A DNA stretch of 64,000 bases from Anaerolineae bacterium (lineage in GTDB: Bacteria > Chloroflexota > Anaerolineae > Aggregatilineales > Aggregatilineaceae), in assembly GCA_018432315.1 (NCBI GenBank), contig JAHDLB010000030.1, positions 62,001 to 126,000 on the forward strand. The letters are read 5' to 3'. This document shows, piece by piece, positions 24,670 to 33,108 of the stretch. Under the pieces are notes generated by a model that searched no databases, was not told the DNA's origin, and saw only the letters and a list, made by a program, of their open reading frames with translations. Numbering within the stretch: the first letter of the stretch is position 1; the number at the start of each line of letters is the position of its first letter. Made by a program: the position numbers and the translations under genes.

Positions 24670-25599
24670 ATGAAACGCCTCTGGATCGTCATGATCGCCC
24701 TGATCGCTGCCGGGCTGGCCTGCAACCTGGGGGGTTCGGATAACGACAATACTACCCTACCCACGCTGGCTCCGCCTACAGACGCGGTCATCCCCACGTC
24801 GACGCCTGCCCAGTCGCCCGCGCCAACGCTCACCCCGACGCCGTTCCTGAGCGCCACGCCCCAGCCGACGTCCGCCCCGGCCTGCACGCCGCGCACCGCG
24901 TGGCCGACCCTCACTGTGAGCCCCGGCGACACGCTGTTCGGCATCGCGCTGCGCGTTGGCTCGACGGTGGATGAACTGGTCGCGGCCAACTGCCTGGGCA
25001 ACGCCAACACCATCACGGTCGGGCAGCGGCTGTACGTGCCGAATGTGCCGCCCCCGCCGCCGGTTGCGACGGCGACCCCACAGCCGAGCTGTGCCTTCTC
25101 GTGGTTCTTCGCGCTCGAGCCCGGCACGCGCGACCCGCTGGGCACCTGCCCGGAGCCGGTCGTTTCGGTGAGCGCCGCCGGGCAGGATTTCGAAGGCGGG
25201 CGCGCGCTGTGGTACGCCGCGCCTCCCGGCTCCACCGATCCGCGCGGCACGATCTACATCATCTACAACAACGGGTACTGGGAAACGTACCCCGACGTGT
25301 GGGAATCCGGCATGCCCGAATCCGACCCGAGCATCGTCCCGCCGACCGGTCGCTACCAGCCGATTCGCGGCATCGGCCAGGTCTGGCGCGATCATGCCAG
25401 CGTGCGCAACCAGCTTGGCTGGGCCTACGAGCTGGAGCAGGCGTTCACGGGCCGCTCTCAGGAACCTTCCGGCGATGACGCCACCTGGGCTGGGCGCACC
25501 CGGTACTGGTATCTCGATCACGGCAAATGGGGCATCGCCCTGCGGCTGTATTCGGTGGACATGGGGCCGAATACGTGGGAGGTCGCCGGGCGCTACTGA
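24670..25599 (+). CDS. LysM lipoprotein
   Basis: Protein of 309 residues. Lipobox AGLAC (Cys18), a Pro/Thr linker (~30-75), a LysM domain (~78-128: LTVSPGDTLFGIALRVGSTV, NANTITVGQRLYVP) that binds peptidoglycan or chitin-like glycans, and a C-terminal domain (~140-309) rich in aromatic residues (IYIIYNNGYWETYPDVWESG, GRTRYWYLDHGKWGIALRLY). The last domain recurs in Chloroflexota lipoproteins (from memory) and may bind sugars. GGAG precedes the ATG. The end overlaps the convergent glycosyltransferase gene by 7 bases. Confidence 0.8.
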   Translation: MKRLWIVMIALIAAGLACNLGGSDNDNTTLPTLAPPTDAVIPTSTPAQSPAPTLTPTPFLSATPQPTSAPACTPRTAWPTLTVSPGDTLFGIALRVGSTVDELVAANCLGNANTITVGQRLYVPNVPPPPPVATATPQPSCAFSWFFALEPGTRDPLGTCPEPVVSVSAAGQDFEGGRALWYAAPPGSTDPRGTIYIIYNNGYWETYPDVWESGMPESDPSIVPPTGRYQPIRGIGQVWRDHASVRNQLGWAYELEQAFTGRSQEPSGDDATWAGRTRYWYLDHGKWGIALRLYSVDMGPNTWEVAGRY

Positions 25600-26999
25600 G
25601 CCGGACCCGCGCGAGCGTCCCGCCCGATCGCCCAGGCGCCCCATCCCAACCCGACGAGCAGGATCAACGGGACTCCGACCGTCCACGTGCGGGGGAGTCC
25701 CGTTCCATTCAAATGGAACGCGGCCAGCGGCTCGGTCTGCCCGCGCAGGACGCGCTCGAAGGCGGCGACCAGCGGCGACTCGCCCGGCGTGTAATGGAGC
25801 GCGTGATAGCCGCCCTCCCCGGCCCCAATCACCGCCGCGTAATGCGGGACGGTATCGGCCAGCACGCCGGCGATCTGCACGCCGGCTCCCGCGATCACCA
25901 GCGCGGCGGCCAGCCCGCGCCACGCGCGGCGATCCGGCAGCGCGCCCAGCGGCAGGCAGCTCAACGGTACGAGCGGGACGAGCAGGCGCGGGCCCCAGCT
26001 CCAACCGCCATGCCACGCCCACCACGCCCCGTAGAACACCAGCGCGGCGACCCAAGCCAGCACCAGAAAATCCGCCAGCGCGGGCTGTGACCGGCGAAAC
26101 CGCGGCCACAGCAGGATGCTCGCCACCAGCGGGGGCGCGTACAGGAAGACGCTCTTGCCGGGGCTGAACAGCAGGCCCGCCGCGCCCACCCAGGGCGCCG
26201 TGCTGAAACCCTCCCCGGCGTACCCGAACGACAACGGATCGCCAAAGCGCAGGGCGTTGTGCCACAGCACGAGCGCGACTCCCGGCGCGGCCCCGGCGCC
26301 AATCGCGGCCAGCCGGGCGGCAGTGGCGCGCGGGCCATCCCTGTACGACAGGCGAGCGCCCAACACAACGAGCGGGAGCGCGTAAATCGCCAGCGCGGCC
26401 CGCGTCGCGATCCCCCAGCCGAGCGCCGCCCCCGCGACGATCCACCAGCCGCGCCCGCCGCCCCGGCCCGCCCGCCAGATCGCGAACACCGCCAGCGTCA
26501 GCGCGCAGGCCAGCGTCGCCTCGGCGAACAGGACGCGCGCGTACGGCCAGAGGAGCGTGCTTGTTCCGGCAGCCAGCGTCACGCCCAGCGCGCGCCGCCC
26601 TGGGAACAGGTCACCGGCCAGCGCCGCCAATGCCGCCAGCGCCCCGGCAGCCGAGACGACGGGCACCAGCAGCACGGCCAGCGCCGCCAGCCGGTAGCGG
26701 TGGGCGTGGTTCACTGCGCCGAGCCAGTCGCCCGCCACAAAAAACGGGACGCCCACCAGCGGGAGTCCCGGATCGTATTTACTGTAGGATGCGCCGTCAC
26801 TCCCGGCGACGATCTGCGGCAGGGCCGGGTCCGGCGCGATCTCGAACGTGCCGCGCTCGGCCAGGGCGGCGGTCGTCAGGAACATCACCTCCCCGTCGCT
26901 GCTGTAGAATCCGCGCCCCAGCGACAGCGCGTACAGGCAGGCGAACCCCACCCACACCGCCCAGGGGGCGCGCCTACTTGAGCCGGTAGCGCTCGCCAT
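25593..26999 (-). CDS. GT-C-type membrane glycosyltransferase
   Basis: Protein of 468 residues with about ten to eleven membrane segments. The first loop holds YSSDGEVMFLTTAALAERGTF, where Asp is in the position of the catalytic acidic residue of GT-C/ArnT- or PMT-like enzymes; more charged motifs are WHNALRFGDPLSFGY and the large loop after TM8. These use polyprenyl-phosphate sugars to glycosylate lipids or surface proteins outside the membrane (known for the fold). Start at the ATG 26999, overlapping the glycosidase-like gene end by 26 bases. Last gene of a GH-GH-GT operon. Confidence 0.75.
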   Translation of the reverse strand: MASATGSSRRAPWAVWVGFACLYALSLGRGFYSSDGEVMFLTTAALAERGTFEIAPDPALPQIVAGSDGASYSKYDPGLPLVGVPFFVAGDWLGAVNHAHRYRLAALAVLLVPVVSAAGALAALAALAGDLFPGRRALGVTLAAGTSTLLWPYARVLFAEATLACALTLAVFAIWRAGRGGGRGWWIVAGAALGWGIATRAALAIYALPLVVLGARLSYRDGPRATAARLAAIGAGAAPGVALVLWHNALRFGDPLSFGYAGEGFSTAPWVGAAGLLFSPGKSVFLYAPPLVASILLWPRFRRSQPALADFLVLAWVAALVFYGAWWAWHGGWSWGPRLLVPLVPLSCLPLGALPDRRAWRGLAAALVIAGAGVQIAGVLADTVPHYAAVIGAGEGGYHALHYTPGESPLVAAFERVLRGQTEPLAAFHLNGTGLPRTWTVGVPLILLVGLGWGAWAIGRDARAGPAQ

Positions 27000-28380
27000 T
27001 GACCACGACGTACACAACGCGGAAGAAACCATCGTCCGCGTCGAAAACCGCCATGCGCGGCGACCCCGCTACGGTCAGAAAACCGTTCGCGTCCCGGCCC
27101 GCGGAGGGCGCGCTCACCGTGAACGCGGCGGGCCATTCGAGCGCCTCGGAGGTCAGCGCCCTTTCCTCGCCCGTTGACGTATACAGCGCGGCCCGCTCGC
27201 CCACCGCGCCCGACGTGATGATGAACTCGACGGGGTTGGAGCCGCGCGCCCACATGGCGTAGACCGACCGCCCGGCCTGCTCCAGCACGACCAGCTCCGC
27301 GAACAGGTTTTCGTACCGCGCCGCGGTCTGCGTGGGGCCGAAGAGGTCGATGACGGTCCGGTACGCGTCGAACGCGGGGCGGCGCGAGTTATCGGCGCGC
27401 ACCAGGCCCCACGGCTCGCCGCTCTCGCTCTGATCGACCCAGCGCACCACGGCCACCCGCTCGACGCCCGCCGCCAGCCCCAGCGCCGCCGCCTGCACCA
27501 CGAAATCGGCCTGCCGGGCGGGCGTGATGCCGAACGTCGGCGGCGCGGCGAACTCGCCCTCGTCGAGCGTCGGGCTGGCGTTCATCTCCAGCCAGATCGG
27601 CATGTCTTCCAGTCCGTGCGCCTCCAACACCTCGCGCACCGCGGCCAGCATGTTCCACACGGCGGCGGTGCCGTTCGTCGCCCGCACGGTGACCCCGTCG
27701 AAAGGCGGCGCGCCGTCGGCGTCCCTGCCGCGGGCCAGGGCCGGCACCAGCCGCGCCAGGTACGGCTCGCGCCCGGCGGCCACGTCCACCCACCAGTTCA
27801 TCGCCGCGAGGTGCACCCGCGCGCGGGGGTGGGCCTCCCGCGCCGCCCGGTGCGCCACCTCGACCAGCCGGGCGTAATCGTCCACCTCGCCCGCGAACTG
27901 GAGATCGCCCTCGCCCAGGCGCACGTCCGGCTCGTCGTAGATCACCCAATGCCCCACGCCGCGCGGCGCGAACTCCGCGACCAGTTGGCCCACGAACGCC
28001 GCCCACACGTTGCCGGGATCGTCGACCGGCAGGTCGAGGCCGGCGGGGACCGCCGCCGGGTCGCCGGACTCCGACGCCCAGGCCGGTGTCGCGGTGATCA
28101 GCCCCACGATCTCGCGCCCATCAGCCAGCGCGGCGCGCAGCCAGCCGGGATCGACCGCCTCGGCGACGAAGTCATCCGGCCCGCCGGGCTGAAAGGCCGC
28201 CCACTCGAACGCGATCTGCTGCCAACCGGCGCCCAGGTCGGTCGCCTCGTCGCGGTGATCCGCGCCGCCGATCACCCCGAATTGCCACCCAGGGGGCCGG
28301 TCGAGCTGCGCGCGAGCGCCCGGCAGCAGGCACGCCGCCGCCCACAGCGCCGCGGCTGCCATCCCGACTGTGCGTGTCAT
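26974..28380 (-). CDS. Glycoside hydrolase clan A-like protein, variant active site
   Basis: Secreted protein of 468 residues and paralogue of the next gene. It has a signal peptide (~5-25), then a TIM-barrel-like region with AFEWAAFQPGGPDDF, IYDEPDVRLGEGDLQF (acid/base Glu retained, but Asn of NEP is Asp) and IWLEMNASPTLDEGEF (candidate nucleophile Glu). The C-terminal ~110 residues form a beta domain ending VVVNGERYRLK. In clan GH-A enzymes the Asn before the acid/base Glu contacts the 2-OH of the sugar (known), so the swap suggests altered substrate or lost activity. ATG overlaps the upstream stop (ATGA). Confidence 0.75.
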   Translation of the reverse strand: MTRTVGMAAAALWAAACLLPGARAQLDRPPGWQFGVIGGADHRDEATDLGAGWQQIAFEWAAFQPGGPDDFVAEAVDPGWLRAALADGREIVGLITATPAWASESGDPAAVPAGLDLPVDDPGNVWAAFVGQLVAEFAPRGVGHWVIYDEPDVRLGEGDLQFAGEVDDYARLVEVAHRAAREAHPRARVHLAAMNWWVDVAAGREPYLARLVPALARGRDADGAPPFDGVTVRATNGTAAVWNMLAAVREVLEAHGLEDMPIWLEMNASPTLDEGEFAAPPTFGITPARQADFVVQAAALGLAAGVERVAVVRWVDQSESGEPWGLVRADNSRRPAFDAYRTVIDLFGPTQTAARYENLFAELVVLEQAGRSVYAMWARGSNPVEFIITSGAVGERAALYTSTGEERALTSEALEWPAAFTVSAPSAGRDANGFLTVAGSPRMAVFDADDGFFRVVYVVVNGERYRLK

Positions 28381-29828
28381 CCAAAGCGCCACTGCCGTCC
28401 GTTGACCTCAATCCATACCGGGCGCGGCGGCCCCTCGGCCACCACGATCACCGGCGAGCCTTCGACGATCACGCGCCCGCTGGGGTCTGCCACCGCCCCC
28501 GGCGCCTCGAACACATACCACCAGTTTTCGACGGTGGGCACGCGCTCCGGCGCGACGGTGCGGGTCGCCCCGGTCACGCTGACCCCGGTCGCCGTCTCGT
28601 CCGCCGCCCGCGCCATGACGTGAAACCGCACTGGCGGGACCCGGCGCGCCCACATGACGTAAATCGTCGCGGCATCCTTGTGCAGCACGACCAGCGACGA
28701 GTGATCGCTGTATTTGTACTGGACCAGCTTCGCCCCGGCGAACAGCGCGATCGCGTTCTGGTACGCCGCGAATGCCGGGCGCCGCGATCCGTCGCTGCGC
28801 ACCAATCCCCACGGCTCGGTGAAGCCGGGCGTATAGTTGTCGTCGTACAGCCGGTACACCCCGAACCGCTCGACGCCCGCCGCCAGCGACAGCGCCGCCG
28901 CCTGCACGATGTAATCCGCCTGCTGGCTCAGCGAAATCTCGAACATCCCCGGCGGGACGTCGGCCAGATCGTCGCGCGAGGGCCGGGCGTTTGTCTCGTC
29001 GACCCACAGCGGCTTGTCGTACAAGCCGTGACAGTGCAAAATGCGCCGGATATCCCGGATCATCTGCCACACGTTCAGCGTGTCGAAGTACGTGTGAACC
29101 ATGACCACGTCGAAGAAATACCCGTTGGCCGCCGCTTCGGGATCGTTCGCCGCAACCCGCAAAAGCCGCTCCAGGTACAGATCGCGCCCGGCCTGGAGAT
29201 CGACGTACCACGCCATGCCCGCCAGGTGAATCTTCGCGCGCGGGTTGGCCGACTTCGCCGCCCGGTACGCCACCTTGACCATGTTGTAATAATCTTCGAC
29301 GTCGCCGTCAAATTCGTACCAGCCCAGGTCGCCGGGCCGGATGTCCGGCTCGTTGTAGATGATCCAGTGATTGATGCCCCACTCGCGGCCATATTCCTCG
29401 ACCGTCCGGCGCACGAACGCCGCCCAATAGTTGCCCGGATCGTCGATGGGCAGGTGCAGCCCGTTCGGCGGCGCGCCCAGCTTGCCGATGTCCGACGCCC
29501 ACAGCGGCGTGTTCTTGAGCAGGCCGATCACCTCGCGCCCCGCCCGCTGCGCATCGGCCAGCCATTCGACCGGCACCGCCTCGGTCCGGTATTCGTCCGG
29601 GCCGTTGGGCTGGAACGCCGCCCACTCGAAGATGATTCGCTCCCAGCCCACACCCAGGTCGAGCGCGTCGCCGGGCCGGTAGTACGCCTCGACCACGCCG
29701 AATCGATAATGCGGATGCCGGTCGGCGTGCTGCCCCGGCCAGCCCGCCCGTGCCGCCGATCCGGCCCCCACCAGCAGGGCGCCGATCAGCACGGCCAGGA
29801 GCCCATGTCGAATGATGTGCCTGTGCAT
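28377..29828 (-). CDS. Glycoside hydrolase clan A-like protein (GH39/GH5-like)
   Basis: Secreted protein of 483 residues. Signal peptide ~1-28. The TIM-barrel-like core (~40-370) has FEWAAFQPNGPDEY, IIYNEPDIRPGDLGWYEF (NEP with acid/base Glu) and LWVDETNARPSRDDL (nucleophile Glu), so both catalytic carboxylates are in place. A C-terminal beta domain (~380-483) ends PVWIEVNGRQWRFG. Similar to GH39- or cellulase-like proteins; substrate not predictable. Coupled to its paralogue by a four-base overlap and to a membrane glycosyltransferase, suggesting surface polysaccharide assembly or turnover. It begins 36 bp after recJ on the same strand. Confidence 0.78.
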   Translation of the reverse strand: MHRHIIRHGLLAVLIGALLVGAGSAARAGWPGQHADRHPHYRFGVVEAYYRPGDALDLGVGWERIIFEWAAFQPNGPDEYRTEAVPVEWLADAQRAGREVIGLLKNTPLWASDIGKLGAPPNGLHLPIDDPGNYWAAFVRRTVEEYGREWGINHWIIYNEPDIRPGDLGWYEFDGDVEDYYNMVKVAYRAAKSANPRAKIHLAGMAWYVDLQAGRDLYLERLLRVAANDPEAAANGYFFDVVMVHTYFDTLNVWQMIRDIRRILHCHGLYDKPLWVDETNARPSRDDLADVPPGMFEISLSQQADYIVQAAALSLAAGVERFGVYRLYDDNYTPGFTEPWGLVRSDGSRRPAFAAYQNAIALFAGAKLVQYKYSDHSSLVVLHKDAATIYVMWARRVPPVRFHVMARAADETATGVSVTGATRTVAPERVPTVENWWYVFEAPGAVADPSGRVIVEGSPVIVVAEGPPRPVWIEVNGRQWRFG

Positions 29829-29864
29829 GTGAACTTTTCATGTGCGGAAAGAAGAAATAAATTG

Positions 29865-31622
29865 CTAACTGCCCCCACCCGCCAGACGCAGGTCCTGAAC
29901 GTTCAGTTGCAGCTTGACGTGGCCGTTCCACTCGTTGATCTCCAGGTGATAGGCCACGTCCACATACGAACCGGGCGCGATCCGGTCGTGCCACTCCCCC
30001 TGCCGGAACGCGATCGCGTCGATGGTGGTCGTCTCTTTGGTCAGGCGCAGACGCAGGTGCTTGTCGTCCTGGCCGACGCGGCGGCATTCGGTGACCCGCA
30101 CGTCCCGCGTGGCAAACAGCGGGGCCTCGTTGCGGGCGCCGGTTGGCTCCAGTTGGCCGAGCGTATGCGCCAGGTCCATCGTCAGGGAATCGAACGGCAC
30201 CTCGGCATCGATCGTGACTGTCGGGCGCAGGTCGCGGTCGCCCAGCGCGCCGGTCACCAGGGCCATCAGCCGCTCGCGGAGCGGGTCCAGATTCTCGTTG
30301 GCGACGGTGAAACCGGCTGCCTGAGAGTGCCCCCCGTGACGCACCAACAGCTCGGCGCACTCGTCCAGCGCCTGCGTGATGTCGAACTCCTGGATGCTGC
30401 GGCACGACCCGCGCGACTCGCTCTCGCCCTGTTCGATCACGATCGCCGGGCGGTAGAACATCTCGCACAGCCGCCCCGCCACCAGGCCGACGATCCCCGG
30501 CTTGAACTCCGGGCTGACCGCGAAGATCAGCGGCGCGTCGACGTCCCCGGCTATGGTTTTCGCCAGCTCGACCGCCTCCGCCGTGAGGCTCTGCCGCTCG
30601 ACGTTGAGCAATTGGAGCGCCTGGGCAAGCTGCCCGGCGCGCGGCATGTCCGCCGTCAGCAGGTCGTAGGCGATCATCGCGTCGCTCAGCCGCCCGGCGG
30701 CGTTGATGCGCGGGCCTAGCATGTAACCGATAGTCGTCGTGTTGATCCGGCCCGGATCGACGCGCGCCACCTGGAGCAGCTCGTAGATGCCCGGTCGCTG
30801 CGCCCGGTTGAGCACCTCCAGCCCACGCCGCACCAGCTCGCGGTTTTCCAGCCGGTCGAGCGGGGCCAGGTCAGCCACCGTGCCCAGCGCCACCAGGTCG
30901 AGCAGGTCTTCGAGAAGCTTTGCGTTGAACTCGCCCCGCGACTGCTGGCTTTCGGCCCGGACCAGCGCCTCGGCCAGCTTGTACGCCACTCCCACGCCGG
31001 CCAGCATGTCCTCCGGATAGCCGTTGGCGCGGCCCTCCAACAGGCGGGCGCGCGCGTCGATCTTCGGATCGACCACGGTCAGCGCGGGCGGCAGCTCGTC
31101 GCCAACCGAGTGGTGATCGGTGACGATGATGTCGAGCCCCAGCGCGTTGCCAAAGGCCACTTCTTCTACCGAGCGGATGCCGCAGTCCACGGTGACGACG
31201 ACCGACACGCCCTGATCTTTCAGCGTCTGGAGCGCGTCCGCGTTCAGGCCGTATCCCTCGTCCACCCGGTTCGGGATGTACGGGGTCACCTTGCCGCCCA
31301 GCGCGCTCAGCGCCTGAGTCAGCAGCGCGGTGCTGGTCACGCCGTCCGCGTCGAAATCGCCATAGACGGCGATCCACTCCCCGCGGGCAATTGCGCGGCG
31401 CAGGCGAGCTACCGCCTCGCTCATTCCGTGCATGAGGAAGGGGCTGTTCAGCGCGTCGGCGCTGCCTTCGAGAAATGTCCGGGCCTTTTCGGCGGTGTCC
31501 TGCCCACGGTTGTACAGCACCTGGGCTACCACAGGGTGGTACGCGGCGAGCTGTGCGCGTACGTCTGGCGGGACCTGGGGAAGAATTCGCCAATGTTTGA
31601 CGGTCGCGGGTGGCTGGGACAC
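29865..31622 (-). CDS. recJ: Single-stranded-DNA exonuclease RecJ
   Basis: 5'-3' ssDNA exonuclease of recombination and mismatch repair, 585 residues. DHH domain: GDFDADGVTSTAL (~88-100), VTVDCGIRS, VTDHHSVGDELPP (Asp169-His170-His171). DHHA1 domain: VRHGGHSQAAGFTV (~447-460). C-terminal OB-like part ~470-585 (LQLNVQDLRLAGG). All metal-binding motifs are intact. Starts with GTG at 31622 after a GAGAGAG ribosome site. Divergent from the M28 peptidase gene; mutS lies 1.5 kb away, consistent with a repair neighbourhood. Confidence 0.93.
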   Translation of the reverse strand: MSQPPATVKHWRILPQVPPDVRAQLAAYHPVVAQVLYNRGQDTAEKARTFLEGSADALNSPFLMHGMSEAVARLRRAIARGEWIAVYGDFDADGVTSTALLTQALSALGGKVTPYIPNRVDEGYGLNADALQTLKDQGVSVVVTVDCGIRSVEEVAFGNALGLDIIVTDHHSVGDELPPALTVVDPKIDARARLLEGRANGYPEDMLAGVGVAYKLAEALVRAESQQSRGEFNAKLLEDLLDLVALGTVADLAPLDRLENRELVRRGLEVLNRAQRPGIYELLQVARVDPGRINTTTIGYMLGPRINAAGRLSDAMIAYDLLTADMPRAGQLAQALQLLNVERQSLTAEAVELAKTIAGDVDAPLIFAVSPEFKPGIVGLVAGRLCEMFYRPAIVIEQGESESRGSCRSIQEFDITQALDECAELLVRHGGHSQAAGFTVANENLDPLRERLMALVTGALGDRDLRPTVTIDAEVPFDSLTMDLAHTLGQLEPTGARNEAPLFATRDVRVTECRRVGQDDKHLRLRLTKETTTIDAIAFRQGEWHDRIAPGSYVDVAYHLEINEWNGHVKLQLNVQDLRLAGGGS

Positions 31623-31642
31623 AATCTCTCTCGTTCAGTGGA

Positions 31643-31663
31643 TGGCCCAAGTTCAATGGGCCA
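31643..31663. promoter_or_regulatory. Inverted repeat in the recJ-M28 divergent region
   Basis: TGGCCCA (31643-31649) and TGGGCCA (31657-31663) form a perfect 7-bp repeat with a 7-base spacer, 21 bases upstream of the recJ start. It could be an operator or a 5' leader hairpin of recJ. The rest of the 243-bp gap (31623-31866) shows no gene that I can support. Confidence 0.4.
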
Positions 31664-31866
31664 GATGGTACCATGCGCGCCATGCCGGGCGCAAATCGAC
31701 CTGTCGTGCCAGACGAAGGTCTTCTGCCCGGCATGCGCCGCTCAAATCCCGGCTTTCCCGTCGATCAGCACACGCTGTCCCTGAGTCAATACGCCCCGTC
31801 CAATCCGTTCGTCCGTCGAAGCCGCGCGCGCAACACCTTGCCACACCAATAGGAGACGCTCTTCCC

Positions 31867-33093
31867 ATGCCCACCCCAACCTCGACCGACATGCTGCATC
31901 ACGTGCACGTCCTGACCGAGCAGATCGGCCCGCGCATGGCCGGGACGCCGGCTAACCACGTCGCCGCCGAATATATCGCGGGCATCTTCCGACGCGCCGG
32001 GCTGGACGTCGAAACCCTGCCGTTCGACTGCCCCGGCTGGCGCTGCGACGAAACGACGCTGGAACTGGACGGCGAGCCACTCGCCGCCGCCGCCAACGTC
32101 CCTTCGCCCGCGTGCGACGTGCTCGCGCCGACCGTCGCCGTTGGGACCATCGCGGACCTCGACGCCGCCGACATCACCGGCAAGATCGCGGTGCTTTACG
32201 GCGATCTCACGCGCGAGCCGCTGATTCCGCTCAACTGCCCGATCTACAACACCGATCGCGACCAGCACATCAACCGGGCGCTGCTCGACAAGCAGCCCGC
32301 CGCCGTCATTACAATCAACCCGCACCTGCGCGACGTCGAGCGGCGCATCGAAGACGTCGACTTCACGCTGCCCTCCGCCACCGTGCCCGCCGACGTGGGC
32401 GCGCGCCTGGTCCACCGGGCGGGCCATCCGGCGCACCTGCGCATCGCCGCCGTGACGAAGCCATCCTCCGGCGCGCACGTGCTCGGCTTGCGCCCCGGCC
32501 CGCACGCGGCGCGCATCGCGCTGATGGCGCACTTCGATACGAAAGTGGACACGCCCGGCGCGTGGGACAATGCGGGGGGTGTGTCGGCGCTGCTAGGGCT
32601 GGCAGAACGGCTGGCGGGCCGCGACCTCGCCTGTGGGCTGGAGTTCATCGCCTTCGCCGACGAAGAAACCTACAGCAACGACCACGTCGTCTACATCCGC
32701 GAGCGCGGCGACCGTTTCGGTTCGATCCTGGCGGCGATCAACATGGACGGCATCGCGCACATCCTGGGGCATAACACGATCACGATCATGGCCCACAGCG
32801 CCGCGCTGAAAGCGGCGATTGAGCGGGCTGTGGCGGCTTTCCCGCGCGTGGAATGGGTCGAGCCGTGGCCGCAGAGCAACCACTCGACTTTCGCCTGGCA
32901 CGGCGTCCCCGCCATCGCGCTGAGCAGTTCTGTCGAGTGGTCGATGATGCGCCACCAGCCCGACGACACCGCACTCTGGATCAGCCCGGACCAACTGGCC
33001 GAGGTCGTCGACGTAGTCGAAGCCATCGTGCTCGCCATCCACGATCGCGCGCCGGCGTGGAGCCGCCCCGCGCCAGGAGCCGCGCAGACCTGA
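31867..33093 (+). CDS. M28-family zinc metallopeptidase
   Basis: Protein of 408 residues without a signal peptide. PA-like insert ~85-200, then the M28 catalytic part: LMAHFDTKVDTPGAWDNAGG (His222, Asp234 as zinc ligands), FADEETYSNDH (catalytic Glu266 and ligand Glu267), NMDGIAH and NHSTFAWHGVPAI (last His ligand). Aminopeptidase- or carboxypeptidase-like; substrate unknown. The long in-frame upstream extension to 31432 overlaps recJ antisense and is rejected; GGAG precedes the ATG at 31867. Ends 15 bp from the convergent mutS. Confidence 0.85.
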   Translation: MPTPTSTDMLHHVHVLTEQIGPRMAGTPANHVAAEYIAGIFRRAGLDVETLPFDCPGWRCDETTLELDGEPLAAAANVPSPACDVLAPTVAVGTIADLDAADITGKIAVLYGDLTREPLIPLNCPIYNTDRDQHINRALLDKQPAAVITINPHLRDVERRIEDVDFTLPSATVPADVGARLVHRAGHPAHLRIAAVTKPSSGAHVLGLRPGPHAARIALMAHFDTKVDTPGAWDNAGGVSALLGLAERLAGRDLACGLEFIAFADEETYSNDHVVYIRERGDRFGSILAAINMDGIAHILGHNTITIMAHSAALKAAIERAVAAFPRVEWVEPWPQSNHSTFAWHGVPAIALSSSVEWSMMRHQPDDTALWISPDQLAEVVDVVEAIVLAIHDRAPAWSRPAPGAAQT

Positions 33094-33108
33094 ACGGCCC
33101 GGCACGCC

